The translations under genes and the position numbers were made by a program. A stretch of DNA of 64,000 nt. It comes from Nageia nagi (lineage: Eukaryota; Pinophyta). Below the pieces are notes generated by a model. That model saw only the letters and a list, made by a program, of their open reading frames with translations. It was not told where the DNA came from and did not search any database. The stretch spans positions 136,090,001 to 136,154,000 of the forward strand of contig JBITNC010000001.1 of NCBI GenBank assembly GCA_050084985.1. The letters are read 5' to 3'. This document shows positions 37,593-48,170 of this stretch, in pieces; within the stretch, counting starts at the first letter, position 1; every line of letters starts with the position of its first letter.

Positions 37593-39240
37593 TTTTCCAT
37601 GCCTTATCATACCACATTCAAGATTTAGATGACATCATTACATCTACTATGCAACACTCAATGCACTTACCTTACCAATATTTCATAGGCCTTTGGTTAC
37701 CATAATCCTATTTTATTATACAAAAGTTAATGTATTTCACCTTGCTCAGCTTAGACTTTCTTCTACTGATAGCATCACCCTTTTGCACTACTTCCTTCAT
37801 CTCAGAACTAGGATCATTGATGTCATCAATCTCATTATCCTAGAATTAGTATTTTTTCACTCTCTTATGAATTCTCAATATCTTTATTCCATTTTTCTTA
37901 TATCACTCAGATTAATCATCCATATATCATTATTTAGTCTCTTCTTGGGATTCCATCTTGCTACTACTAATATCATCATTATCTAATGCTTAAAATTACA
38001 TTAAATGGATCTACCTTTGGCTATGCTTACATCATTGATCAAAATACATTACTTATTTCACCTAAGATCCCAAATTAAGGCATTTAGCCTTCAAATGTTT
38101 AATTTGTATTAGATAAATATGTTCTATTAGTTTAAATAGATCCAAAGAAAGGAAAAATATTATAGTTACAAGTTCTTGTGTTCAGTGACATATTCTTTGA
38201 GTATTAAAGCATCAAAATATGTGGAATCTTGTCTCAAAATGTTATACAAAAGTAGATGCAACAATCTATGCATTACTCATAGTTGATGACAAAGCCCTAT
38301 TTGCATTACAAAGTAGGATTGATGTTTAAATCTTCCCTAAGATTGCAAAATGTAAAGTTTTTAAATATTCTTGGGATATACTTGAGAGTGCTTATAAAGG
38401 CTCCTTTAAGGTCATAATACCTAAATAATAGATTCTCCATAATATTTTGAATCTCTTATAATTTTTTATGAATAATTCATTAAGGTCTTCATGAACATAG
38501 TTCAAAATATAGTTAATGGAATTCATTCACATGGTGAGGAACTTAATGATACCCAAATCATAAATAAGGTTCTCAAAAGCCTTCCTTATAAGTTTGATCC
38601 TATCACCATTACCATTGAGAAGTCTAAGGACTTAATGCAACTCTCTCTAGTTGAGTTTCTTGGAAGCTTATAGACCTATTAGAATAGGATCAAAGATCAT
38701 TCTAAGGACCTTGATCAAGCATTCCAAGGAAAATTCAGAATAAATGTCTAACCTTTCACTTCCTCTAGTTTAGATTCTTCTTCAAGAGGTTATGATAGAG
38801 GTCATGGTAGTAGTGATCATGGACGAGGTGTCCATGGTATAGGAAGAGGTTAGTCAAATAGTAGAATCTAGAGCTCATCCCTTAGTATTACGATTTTTTT
38901 GGAAATCCATTTGGGATTAGAGATATCAACCTTCTTCATCACAATATTCCACCTCCACATATTCTTCTTCTCAAAATGGTTTTTATTGTCTCTAATCCTA
39001 ATGTCTAATGAATGCCACTCTTTTATGTGAGAAATAATCTATATTTTTTGGATCTATATGAAGAGCATCATTCCGTTAAACTACATAATTATCATCTTTT
39101 ATTTCTTTATGCAATAACTCTCTATCATGATCAAATCCAACACCTCCTCCAAATTCTCCTTATGGTGACAATTCAACCTGGGAAACTAGAGTGCTTCATT
39201 TAGAGTTACTATGTTCATTGGTGTATTGTTGTACATCAAT
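37593..39240 (+). mobile_element. Copia family E sequence right of A, with a third gag copy
   Basis: After the A insertion there is about 500 bp without coding signal, probably the rest of the E LTR/leader. From about 38100 Copia gag begins. Unlike copies 1 and 2 it continues past the Gly-rich tail into 38870-39240 instead of jumping to the RNase H tail, so it shows the arrangement before that deletion. Downstream pol is absent. Confidence 0.55.
38270..38870 (+). pseudogene. Copia E gag, copy 3 (best preserved)
   Basis: Reads DDKALFALQSRIDV, then SWDILESAYKGS, the typical gag helix with aW..Le..Y.G, then the open stretch 38491-38673: NIVNGIHSHGEELNDTQI, KVLKSLPYKFDPITITIEK, LMQLSLVEFLGSL. 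A Gly/Asp/Arg-rich tail follows at 38780-38860. Frameshifts separate the first and second parts. Family UBN2 gag of plant Copia. Confidence 0.75.
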
Positions 39241-39259
39241 ATAAATAACTTCCTTATCA

Positions 39260-39833
39260 TTCAAAAAATAAACAATATCCCCAATTTCTTTCTTAAGTTT
39301 AGATATAAACTCTTACAATCATGCTTCCTCTGTATCTCATTATACACTTACTTGCAAGAAGAGTAGCTATGGTGCTACTCTTTTCTATACCTAATTTAAA
39401 TCACAAATTCCTTCCAAAGTTAATATTTCTAATAATTCTAATATATCAAATGGTTTTTTATAAAAAATGATGATTAGTTGTAGCCTTTTTGTCCATATTT
39501 AGCCTCTTTGTTGATTCTTCTTCTTTTTTTTGTATCTCCATAATATGATTCTTCACTAACCTCATCAATATTTTTCATTATATCCTTACAAATAGAAAGA
39601 TTATTTTTTCAACATTCCTATCACTTTTTTTGATAGGTAACCTCATAGGGTTCCTAGATCTAACAAATCTCTTCCTTCTCTTGTTATATACAATAAGGGT
39701 TATTATTGGTTCAATTTGTTTATCCATGTCTACAACACTTAAACACAATATTATTTCTATCTAATAACCATAGGGCTTTTGGTACAACTAGTAAAAACCA
39801 ACTTACAATATAAAAATATTGACTTTACCAAAT
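39260..39833 (-). mobile_element. Family C copy 3, leader and start of gag
   Basis: On the minus strand the LTR (starting at 39834) is followed by ATTTGGTAAAG, a mutated primer site, then ttagttgtaccaaaagccctatgg, which matches ttagttgtgctaaaaaccctagg near 55844 of C copy 2. A basic stretch (NKRRKRFVRSRNP) can be read near 39690-39650, without identity. Truncated near 39260. Confidence 0.5.
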
Positions 39834-40105
39834 TGTTGATAATAAAAATTGATTAAATATTTAATTTGATATCAATTATAATAAAATTATAAAATAATTA
39901 AATAATAATAAATAATAGAATTAATGAAAATGAGATCTACATACTTATATGATCTTAATCTATCAAATTTAAATTCAAATAAATATAAACTTGTTTTCTA
40001 CCTATTCTAATTAGATCATAGCCCATATTTAACCTCCATATCATCAAGACAAATCACTCCCAAAATCTAAACTTACATCCTCACCTCTAGCATAGGACAT
40101 TGAAA

Positions 40106-40867
40106 TGTAGGAATTGATCCTAATAGTTTTGGTTGACTTATATTTTTTAGCTCTTTGGTTTGTATTCAACATGCACCAAGTCGATCTGCATGATCAATTG
40201 GTAGGTAGGAGTTTGATTAGGATCAATAGGCCAAGTGGAGATTGATTAGGGCCAATTGTATAGGTAGAACCAATCAATAGGATGGTTTGACCAATTAGTA
40301 ATGGAATTGTAGTCGACCTTATGGTGGTTGATCCTAATAATCTAATTGATTTGATGGTAGTACAATACAACTATAGAGATGGGAAAGTCTATTTTAAATT
40401 TAGGAACTCACTCTTGGTGTTATTTTTATGATAAGAACTAAGGTTGCATAGGATGGAAAATTTTAGACATAAAGTTATTCTAGTTTGGACTAAAAATAAG
40501 ACTGTAGATCTATATATGTAAGATTGATTGAAACAACAAGAATGGTGAATGTGATGTAATGAAATTGGACATAATAGTTTTCATAAGTGTGAGAAATACG
40601 AAGAGGAGGTAAATACTTGTGAGAGAGACTATTTTAATGAGGATTCCTTGTAAGAACCAAAGAGAAAGGTACATTGGTTTGATTTTTGGTTGTATTTTTT
40701 AGTGTCTTTGGATTGATTGAATAAAAAAAAATGGATATTTTTTATGGATGTATCCCACATTATATGAACTCTTTTACATAGTTTGACTTCTCTTATGTTA
40801 TCTTATTTTCTTCTAGTTTTAAGTTGACTAATTGTTCAACTATAATTTTATATAATGAATCCTAACA
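40106..40867 (+). repeat. Copia F 5' LTR
   Basis: 762 bp, TGTAGGAATTGATCCTAATAG to CCTAACA. Matches 45398-46151 in words such as ggaactcactcttggtgtta, gtgagaaata.gaaga and ttaagttgactaattg.tcaact. Confidence 0.88.
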
Positions 40868-40869
40868 AG

Positions 40870-40879
40870 TGGTATCAAA
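40870..40879 (+). promoter_or_regulatory. Copia F primer-binding site, broken by element G
   Basis: TGGTATCAAA at 40870-40879, where TCAAA is also the G target duplication; after G the site continues TCAAAGC at 43438. Rejoined it is the initiator-Met type site. Confidence 0.9.
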
Positions 40880-41096
40880 TGTTAGAGTTAGTTAAGCTTG
40901 CTAGGTTAGGGTATCTAACTTTAGAGTCCCTAAGTTAGTTATCATTTACTATTTACGATCATTGAATGTTTACCGTTGTTTTGTAAAACCATGTGCACAA
41001 TACCATGTGCTCAAACCATGGTATTCGTTCTTGTAAATGCCTATTTATAGGCATGTCTCATTGTATCAATATAAGTTTTTCCCCTTTTTCCTTTCA
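40880..41096 (+). repeat. Element G 5' LTR
   Basis: 217 bp, TGTTAGAGTTAG to CCTTTCA. Contains a TATA box inside the near-palindrome TGCCTATTTATAGGCA (41038-41053) and repeated ccatg words upstream (41000-41030). Confidence 0.95.
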
Positions 41097-41108
41097 TGGT
41101 ATCAGAGC
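41097..41108 (+). promoter_or_regulatory. Element G primer-binding site
   Basis: TGGTATCAGAGC, an exact complement of the plant initiator-Met tRNA 3' end, with no spacer after the LTR. Confidence 0.95.
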
Positions 41109-41253
41109 GGGTCGACCTCTGAACCTGACCTCAATTTGATCAACAAATCTGTGAAGGGGGGTTGGCCTCCTTGAGCCAATCCCCCCTCACCTCCATTTTT
41201 TTGTTGCATTCAATTTTGTAGATGACCTATTTTTGCTCCTTGGCATCGAGAGA

Positions 41254-41649
41254 TCACTGTACATGAGGCTGGTCACCGAATTCGCGTAGAACGCACTCAC
41301 CGGCAAGAACCGAGTTGTCGGGGAGGGGAAAGAGGGGAGTGTCATCCCAGTAGGAAATGTAGTGCTCCGCCTCGACTTTTTTTAGCCCATCACGATTCTC
41401 ACCATAGAAAACCTCGAGGAGAAACCCCCGGCCTCCTGCTCGGCACTGCGAGGGGTTGAGTTTTAAGTGGTAGTCGTGAATGTTTCTCTTCCCTTCGATC
41501 TCTTCGATCGCTTGCCGGAAAAATTGGACGATGAGTTCTTGGGCTGATTTTTCCATGAAATTGAAGAAATCTCCAGCTTCTGCTTTTGGTGTGGGGTGCA
41601 GTTGTAAATGGCAGCCTGGCTTCACGTCTGTGGATTCGATGAGGTGGGT
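41254..41649 (-). CDS. Gene-derived open frame carried antisense in element G
   Basis: 131 codons are open on the minus strand (bounded upstream by TAA at 41652-41650, stop at 41256-41254). There is no upstream ATG in the frame; the first ATG-coded Met lies inside, in FMEKSAQELIVQFF, so the gene's start was probably not captured. The protein looks like real coding sequence: balanced composition, helix-like EKSAQELIVQFFRQAIEEIE, then DYHLKLNPSQC, GGRGFLLEVFYGEN, EAEHYISYWDDTPLFPLP and EFGDQPHVQ at the end. I do not recognise the family. It is most likely a fragment of a host gene transduced by the element; function unknown. Confidence 0.45.
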   Translation of the reverse strand, partial: THLIESTDVKPGCHLQLHPTPKAEAGDFFNFMEKSAQELIVQFFRQAIEEIEGKRNIHDYHLKLNPSQCRAGGRGFLLEVFYGENRDGLKKVEAEHYISYWDDTPLFPLPDNSVLAGECVLREFGDQPHVQ

Positions 41650-41659
41650 TTACTGTGGA

Positions 41660-43210
41660 GCAGAAACTGGCAGGTTTGCCAGGTAGCTATGGACACTGTC
41701 CTGAAAGGAGGAACTCTCCGTCCACCACTGTCATCTTCATCAACGATGGCGATGTGCTCAACATGACCTGCCAGGCTCCGCCTCCTCCCATGCATCGTCT
41801 CCTCCCGCGTGCTTCGCCTCCGTCTCGCACGTGCACCTGCCTGCTGAACTTCGCCGCTGTCGCTATCTCTACGCTACCCTTGGTGGGCCTTTGGTTTCCC
41901 ACCTTCGTCGTGCTCCTGATCTGCATGGCACCATGTGTCGGTTGCCCTCCCTTCCTTGCTGCGCATCCACCTCACGCGTCTACCTCATCGTTGACTTCCT
42001 ATGGATTTGCATGGTTGCATGCACGTTGTCGACTACAGGTTTGAGTTGCCTTGGTGGTGATCGTCGTTGCCGCCCCGCATCGCCGCTTCATTGCGGCCTT
42101 CTTTCGCCGCACGCTGCCTCCCTCCATGCGTGTTTTGCCTGATCTCCTGCAGCCAAATTTTTAATTGAGCGCCTATAGTTTTTGATTTTTTAATAGTTTG
42201 TTGGGCCTCTTTTAATTAAATCTGGTGGAATTGCATTTAATTGCAATTTTTGAGCAAACGGATTCAGATTGCAGTCCCATTTTTTGCGTTGTAAAGCAGG
42301 AAGTGAGCTCTTTGTTGTAAGCTTTAGCCTGAACTATAAAGGCAATTTTTTCTGGGGGGGATTCTTTGAGCTATTTTTGGATAGAATTATTGAGCTATTT
42401 ACAACTTCATTTTGAGAAGTTCCTAGGAGATACCTCATGAGGTTCGAATCTTATTGCAGTCTTGAATTTTTTGTTCAACATCACTTTGGTTGATGTTTAG
42501 TACTGCATTATTGTTCCTCATGCTCCCATCGACTTTTTGACAGTCGTAGTTAGTGGACTTATTCTCTGTTAAGTTGTGTGGTGATCAACATCTTCCTATT
42601 CCAGTTGGGAGGACTTTTATATGTATTCGTTTCTATTTATGTTGTTTTGGAGCTCATTGTACTTGCACTAAACTATAAAGTGCCATGGGGGGTTTGTTGT
42701 GTTTTGATCACAACCTTGTCTACCTTCATGCATGTGTGCCTTGTTTTGCACACCCTTTCTCTTGGTTGCTCGTACTCTGCAGTTATTCATCGTGTTGCAT
42801 TTTATTGTATCTAGGCATAATGAGTTTTGGTGATCCATCTTCTTCGACAGTGCTCCTGAGTTCGACATCGACTTCTTTCATGGATCCTTGTACCATTCTT
42901 GGTACAATGTTAATGGGTTCTTGGTACCATTTGGTGTGCCTTCTGCATCGTCAACAATCTCTTCAAAGAAAAGTTCGTGCCCTAATTTCAGGTTGAGGGA
43001 CTCTCTTTGTTTATGTTGATCGAGTAGTGACTCTTTGATCCAGCTTTTGTTGGAGGTTCTTTGTTCTTCAGTTGCACATGTTCGTTATCTTTGGTCGCTC
43101 TACAACTTCTTTGTGCTTGATTCATTTTGTTAATGGGTACCTCATCAGGCCTTGTTGCCGAGACCCATATTGTACTAGTTTGCTTATGTCTACTACCTCC
43201 TAGCCTTGCT
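41660..43210. other. Element G interior, remainder
   Basis: 41660-42150 is GC-rich with overlapping open frames on both strands (for example minus 41926-41687, plus 41655-42044) and none convincing. 42150-43210 is closer to T-rich UTR- or intron-like DNA. Fragments of more than one host locus are possible. Confidence 0.4.
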
Positions 43211-43220
43211 TAAAGGGGGG
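43211..43220 (+). promoter_or_regulatory. Element G polypurine tract
   Basis: taaagggggg directly before TGTTAGAG of the 3' LTR. Confidence 0.9.
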
Positions 43221-43437
43221 TGTTAGAGTTAGTTAAGCTTGCTAGGTTAGGGTATCTAACTTTAGAGTCCCTAAGTTAGTTATCATTTACTATTTACGAT
43301 CATTGAATGTTTACCATTGTTTTGTAAAACCATGTGCACAATACCATGTGCTCAAACCATGGTATTCGTTCTTGTAAATGCCTATTTATAGGCATGTCTC
43401 ATTGTATCAATATAAGTTTTTCCTATTTTTCCTTTCA
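43221..43437 (+). repeat. Element G 3' LTR
   Basis: 217 bp; about three differences from the 5' LTR (accg to acca in the middle; cccc to ccta near the end). Followed by TCAAA. Confidence 0.95.
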
Positions 43438-43529
43438 TCAAAGCTATTTTATTTTGTTGGGTACACTTGATAGAAAGAAGAAAGGGTTTTTGAATCAAGT
43501 AGGAGGAATGGTAAAATAAGGAAGGTTGA

Positions 43530-44260
43530 GGATTAAAAAGTTCAATAGAAAATAATTTTAGTTTTGGAAGATGAAAATGGAGGACTACTTATACCAAAAG
43601 GATCTTTTTCTTTCTCTCAAGAATAATACATAGAAACCTTCAACTATGTCAGATGAGGAGTGGAGTCTTCTTGATAGAAAGGCATTGGGTAAGGTGAGGT
43701 TATGCATGGGATAAATGATTACCTTCAACAACTCCAATGAAAATACTACCAAGGATGTCATGGAGAAATTGGCCAAGATGTATAAAAATCCATCAACCTC
43801 AAATAAGATATTTCTCATGAAAAGTTATTTACTATGTAAATGGTTGGAGGAGGATCCATTCTAGGACACATGAATAATTTCAATACTATTACTAATTAAT
43901 TGTATTTTGTGGGTTTAAATTTTGATGATGAAGTAAGGGCCTTTTTTATTTTATTTTTACTACTGAGAAGTTGAAATAATTTGGTGACGGTGCTAAGTAA
44001 CTCTACTTCAAGTTCTAACAGGTTAGTGTTTGATGATGTGATGGGCATCCTACTTAGTGAGAACATGTAAAGAAAATCCATGAGGGAAATATCAAGTTAT
44101 ACTATTGCATTAATTGTTGATAATAAGGGTAGATAGAGGGAGGGAGGAAGACATTAGAATCAAGCAAAATTAGGGAGAAAATCCAAGGGAAAAGGTAATG
44201 TGGGGTTTTGTATTGTGGGAAGAAGGGATACTTGACGAGAGAGTGTAAGTTTAGGTTACA
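43530..44260 (+). pseudogene. Copia F gag with zinc knuckle
   Basis: Frame reads KMKMEDYLYQKDLF, then MSDEEWSLLDRKALGKVRLC, then KDVMEKLAKMYKNPSTSNKI FL in order: the Copia gag pattern W...M...L, eW...d..A...I...l, and w..L...Y...s...k. A knuckle reads LYCGKKGYLTREC at 44211-44250, with the first Cys lost and the His changed to Tyr. Several stops. Confidence 0.78.
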
Positions 44261-44339
44261 AGATGAGAAAGAAAGCAATGATACTAAAGGTAATAATCAT
44301 GAGGATAATAGTGATGGTGGTATTTTACAAGATTCTTTT

Positions 44340-44610
44340 ATATTATCTCTTGATATGCATAATGATTATTGGGTTATAGATTCAAGTACTTATTTCATAT
44401 AACTTCTCATAAAGGTTATTTTATAGAATATGTTCAAGGAGAATTTGGATAGGTTAAGTTGGGTAATGATTTGCCATGCATGATTGAGGGTATGAAGAAT
44501 ATTATGATTAAATTAACCAATAGAAATTGGTGGGGCCTCAAGGAGGTGAGGCATGTACCAGATTTGAAAAGGAATATGATTTTCTATAGTTTTGTTAGAG
44601 ATAATATGGT
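44340..44610 (+). pseudogene. Copia F protease
   Basis: YWVIDSSTYFI near 44368-44400 corresponds to W.lDSGAS.Hi, catalytic Asp kept and Gly changed to Ser. It continues with VKLGNDLPCMIEGMKNIMIK and EVRHVPDLKRNMI near 44455-44580, the classic g.v.i....G..L..V.yVP.l..NL end of Copia protease. Confidence 0.8.
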
Positions 44611-44686
44611 TGGTGTAAACTATATTTTCTTACTATTACTTTTAATGGTGTTATGGATGTAGTTCATATAGATGGGAATGTAGACA

Positions 44687-44990
44687 TTGAATATCACAAA
44701 TTTGGATACAAGAATGAAGTGGGGTTTAAAATGGAGGTTGAAATTCCTCAAGGTTGGAAAGGATGTTTCTAAAGATAATAAGAATAAGATGTGGATACCA
44801 AAGAGGTATTCAACATCTGAAAAAGGAAATTTCACTAAGGGATGTTGGAAAGAGTGTGAAAAGGTAATTCATTATTTCCTAGTAGTTTCATATGTGTTGT
44901 ATACTAATGGTGGTGAGTTTTTTGTGCAAAAGGAAATGGAAGAAGTGGTAGCTTGGCACATAAAGAAAGAGAGGAATTCCTTGGTGTAAG
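44687..44990 (+). pseudogene. Copia F integrase fragment (weak)
   Basis: YVLYTNGGEFFVQKEMEEV near 44890-44950 resembles the second Asp region of Copia integrase (lrtDnGgEf....f...c), with the first Asp replaced. The rest of integrase, RT and RNase H are not found before the 3' LTR. Confidence 0.5.
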
Positions 44991-45380
44991 AGAAATGGTA
45001 TTTGCTAAAGCTACCTATAGCTATAGAAGGTTTTCATAGTATGTGTGTGTGTGTGGATATGAGGGATGAAAGCAAAGGAAAAATAGTTATACAAGGAAAG
45101 GATTAGAATAAAAATGTTTGCACAAGAAGGTGGTATGACCCATGGAGTGGGAGGTGTGAACCACTTGAAGTTCAAGAATAATCCAAGGAAAAGGGATTTG
45201 TTGATAAGAGGTATAAGTTGGTTGAGGTTCATGGAAAATTTGGGTGAAAGATTTTATGAAAGTACAAAGGTTGTTACAAAGGAGGAATCAAGATTTTTTC
45301 TAATTTTGGTTTGTATCAAGGAATAAGAGTTTAAGATGAGAATATCTAGATCTACGGTTATAGGTTCTTATAGGAATTAG

Positions 45381-45397
45381 TCTCAAAGTGGGAGATT
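45381..45397 (+). promoter_or_regulatory. Copia F polypurine tract
   Basis: tctcaaagtgggagatt directly before the 3' LTR, the common Copia form caa.gtgggagatt. Confidence 0.85.
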
Positions 45398-46151
45398 TTT
45401 AGGAATTGAGACTAATAGTTTTAGCTAACTTGCATTTTTCATCTCTTTATTTTACAGTTGGCATGCATAGGGACAATCTATAGGACCAAATGATAGGCAG
45501 GAGGTCACTAAGAGTGAATTAACTAGATGGAGGCTAATTAGGATCAATCATCCAATTAGATATTGATAAATAAGATCATCTAGCTGATTAGTGATGGAAT
45601 TATTATCAACCTAATTGGTCTTATGGTGGCCAATCATGAATCTAGAGATGGAAAAGTCTATTTTGAGGTGAGGAACTCACTCTTGGTGTTACTTTTAGTA
45701 TGAGAATTGAGGTTTCTTGTGATGTTGAACTTTAGAGGCACAAAATTACTCTTCTTTAGACTAAAAATAAAATTGTATTAATCTTAATATATGTATGTAA
45801 GATTCATTAAAATAATGGGAATTGTAATATGATCTAAGGAATTTGGATCTAATAGTTTGCATAGGTGTGAGAAATATGAAGATGAGTTAAATCCTTGTGA
45901 GAGACTATTATATTAAGTATTCCTTGTAAGAACTAAAGATAAAGGAACACTAGTTTGGTTATTGGCTGTATCTCTTAGTGGCTTTGGATTGATTAAATTA
46001 AAGGATCAAATATTTTCTATAGATGTAGCCCACATTGGGGGAACCATATTGCATAATTTTTCTTCTCTTATGTGATCTTATTTTCTTATTTTATTCTAGT
46101 TTTTAAGTTGACTAATTGCTCAACTATATTTTGATATAGTGAACCCTAACA
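45398..46151 (+). repeat. Copia F 3' LTR
   Basis: 754 bp, TTTAGGAATTGAGACTAATAG (TG lost) to CCTAACA; visibly diverged from the 5' LTR, unlike element G's LTR pair, consistent with G being younger than F. Confidence 0.88.
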
Positions 46152-46620
46152 TACTATAATACATTAGTGTATATGGGTACAATAGTATATGACTCTCCTT
46201 CCTCAAATTCTTCATATTCATGTATGTCATTGAGGTATCCTATCATGGTTATTAGACCTAAATATTAAATAATGAATAATGAATGTAATAATCTCAATAG
46301 GTCACAAATCCATACTTGATAGGTGGCACCAATCGATACCAAGAAAGATATCTCTATGAAGTATTTCAATGCATCTATCAAGGCTCAAACATACTTAATG
46401 TCACATCCTTCTTCCCTTTAAATAGATGAGAGGTTTGTACATGAGCCAAGGCCTCTACTTGGATTAATGCTCCTTGGACCTATCATTGAAAGGAAATAAA
46501 AAAGAGTAAAATTATACTTTATTTTTTGGATATAATAAAATAAAGAATTAAATCACTTAAATACCTAGATACATAAAATATGATTTTTAATTAAATAAAA
46601 ATTAAATTTAGGTATTAATA

Positions 46621-47383
46621 GATATAATTTAATATATATCATCATTAGTAGCATTTATTAATAATTCTTATTCAAGGAAGCATAAGTTTGTTTTATAGGT
46701 ACTTGAACACATTTTCAACACCATTAGTAGGTTCCTAATTAGTGTTAATATCGAGTACCTAGTAAGTACAATCCTCACATCCTCATGTCTACCACAAAAT
46801 GGTAAGTACATGTATTATTATTTGTAACTTTTAATGCTTTCTATTCAAATTTATTACAAAATACATACCTAATGATAGTTAGGGTAAATGGTACTTATAA
46901 TGGTAACCCTATTGTGATGAATCATTTTAGTACTTTTAGTAGCATAAGATACTCCACAATGGTCATGTTCCTCTATTGGTTAGGATATTAATTATCACCT
47001 ATGAGTTTCCTTTGGTTGGGTTTTAAATTAATCATCACCATCCTCACCCTCATATGATGCACCTTTATGATATTGTTATTCTATGATATTATATTAATTT
47101 CATATTTTCTTCTACTAATGATATACCTTTATAAGATGAATGTATATAGTATTCTTTTGAAGATATCATTTTATATCTATTTTGTAGGTTCTTTGCTTGA
47201 TTTCTTCTACTCTACATTGAAGCTTATCATTGCAAAAATGAAGGCAAAGAGGGGGAAGGATATATAATTCCAAAATGGGCACCTAAAACTTCACCAAAAT
47301 ATAGGGAATATTCTATCTATCATATCCTTTCTTCCTTTGCATATGGATTTAATTTAAAAACTTGTAAAGGAAGGGAATTTTTG
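46621..47383. other. Non-coding DNA before the A-like LTR
   Basis: No gene seen. Position suggests the 3' interior of the plus-oriented A-like element that follows; it ends in the purine tract aaaggaagggaattt. Confidence 0.4.
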
Positions 47384-48170
47384 ACATCTAATTTTGATAT
47401 TTTTATCTCAAATTAGTTATATTTTAATCTAATTGATGATATATACTATTTTAATGATGTATCTTAATATATTATCATATTAGCTTACCTAATATTGTCT
47501 CATGTTATTTTCTCTCTTTTATTATGCAAGAGCTTGGCATTAGTGCTAGATTCTAGGCATGCATTTTGGAGGTTCACTTCCATATAAAAGAGAAAATATT
47601 TACATAGGATTATTATCATATCTTTATCTCAATAGGACCGTATACATATCTTATATGTTCGTCAACACCATCTATTTAGATTGATATCTTTTATATCACA
47701 TGAGCTCTTGTTTACTCTTATTTCACTATTGTATACTAGGTTAGGCTTATCAATATTATACTCTACTACATATATTTATTGTGAGGCTTGATCTATAGGT
47801 TGACTAGCATTGATGTTGAACCTAATGACCTTGTTAGGCTCTATGATCATATTGTATAGAGAATTCACACATAAGGTTCTTCTACTAAGATAATCCTATA
47901 CTAATGCATATAATTAATTATGCAGGAAAGGTAATAGGTATATTCTCTTTTATATATTTTTCAATAGTTCTAGGTCTAATTATCTAATTCAATAGTCAAG
48001 ATATATGATTAATAAGATCTTTATCTTTCATATATTTGGTTATTCCACTCGCTTAGTATTGTACACTACATATTTATATCGATCATAAGTTCATTTATCT
48101 GGTCTCTATTTTCTATTACATATTTAGTATAAACTAACTTGTAGGATTAATTTTAAATATCTATAATATC
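47384..48170 (+). repeat. A-like Gypsy LTR in plus orientation
   Basis: Starts TTGACATCTAATTTTGAT after a purine tract (aaaggaaggga), paralleling the family A minus-strand start TTGACACCTAATTTTGG. Other shared blocks are agtgctag.(t)tc.aggcat, atcacatgagctc versus atcaaatgagcac, and aggtaat.ggtat.t.tct. Diverged; right end approximate. The partner 5' LTR is not in the expected place. Confidence 0.5.

Larger units (their letters stand above)
40880..43437 (+). mobile_element. Element G: short, young, GC-rich LTR retrotransposon with gene-like cargo
   Basis: 2558 bp with two 217-bp LTRs (40880-41096, 43221-43437) that differ at only about three bases, a perfect PBS directly after the 5' LTR, a purine tract directly before the 3' LTR and a perfect TCAAA duplication. 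The interior has no gag or pol that I recognise and is far richer in G and C than the surroundings. The size and lack of retroelement genes fit a non-autonomous element that has picked up host sequence. Youngest insertion visible in the window. Confidence 0.93.
40106..46151 (+). mobile_element. Copia element F, with element G inside its primer site
   Basis: 5' LTR 40106-40867, split primer site, gag, knuckle, protease and integrase fragment, purine tract, 3' LTR 45398-46151. It lies inside a C LTR. No clear target duplication (tgaaa on the left, tacta on the right), presumably lost by mutation. RT and RNase H are missing, so the interior has a large deletion. Confidence 0.8.
39834..46620 (-). 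repeat. Family C LTR, copy 3, split by Copia F
   Basis: Two halves, 39834-40105 and 46152-46620, join to 741 bp, matching the other C LTRs. Left half shares atct.atcaaatt, then taaacttgt; right half shares cttgataggtggca, atctatcaaggctc and the end taggtattaata. Ends TGTTGATAAT and TTAATA fit the TGTTA/TAACA pair. Confidence 0.7.

Noticed and set aside
41655-42142. Long open frames on both strands in GC-rich element G
   Set aside because: High GC lowers stop frequency, and frames on opposite strands overlap. Only the 41254-41649 minus frame reads like protein.
40880-43437. GC-rich block as bacterial contamination or assembly error
   Set aside because: It is bounded by LTRs, PBS, purine tract and a perfect TSD, so it is a genuine insertion.
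40101-46156. Target duplication for Copia F
   Set aside because: tgaaa and tacta do not match; insertion is supported by LTRs and the split C LTR instead.
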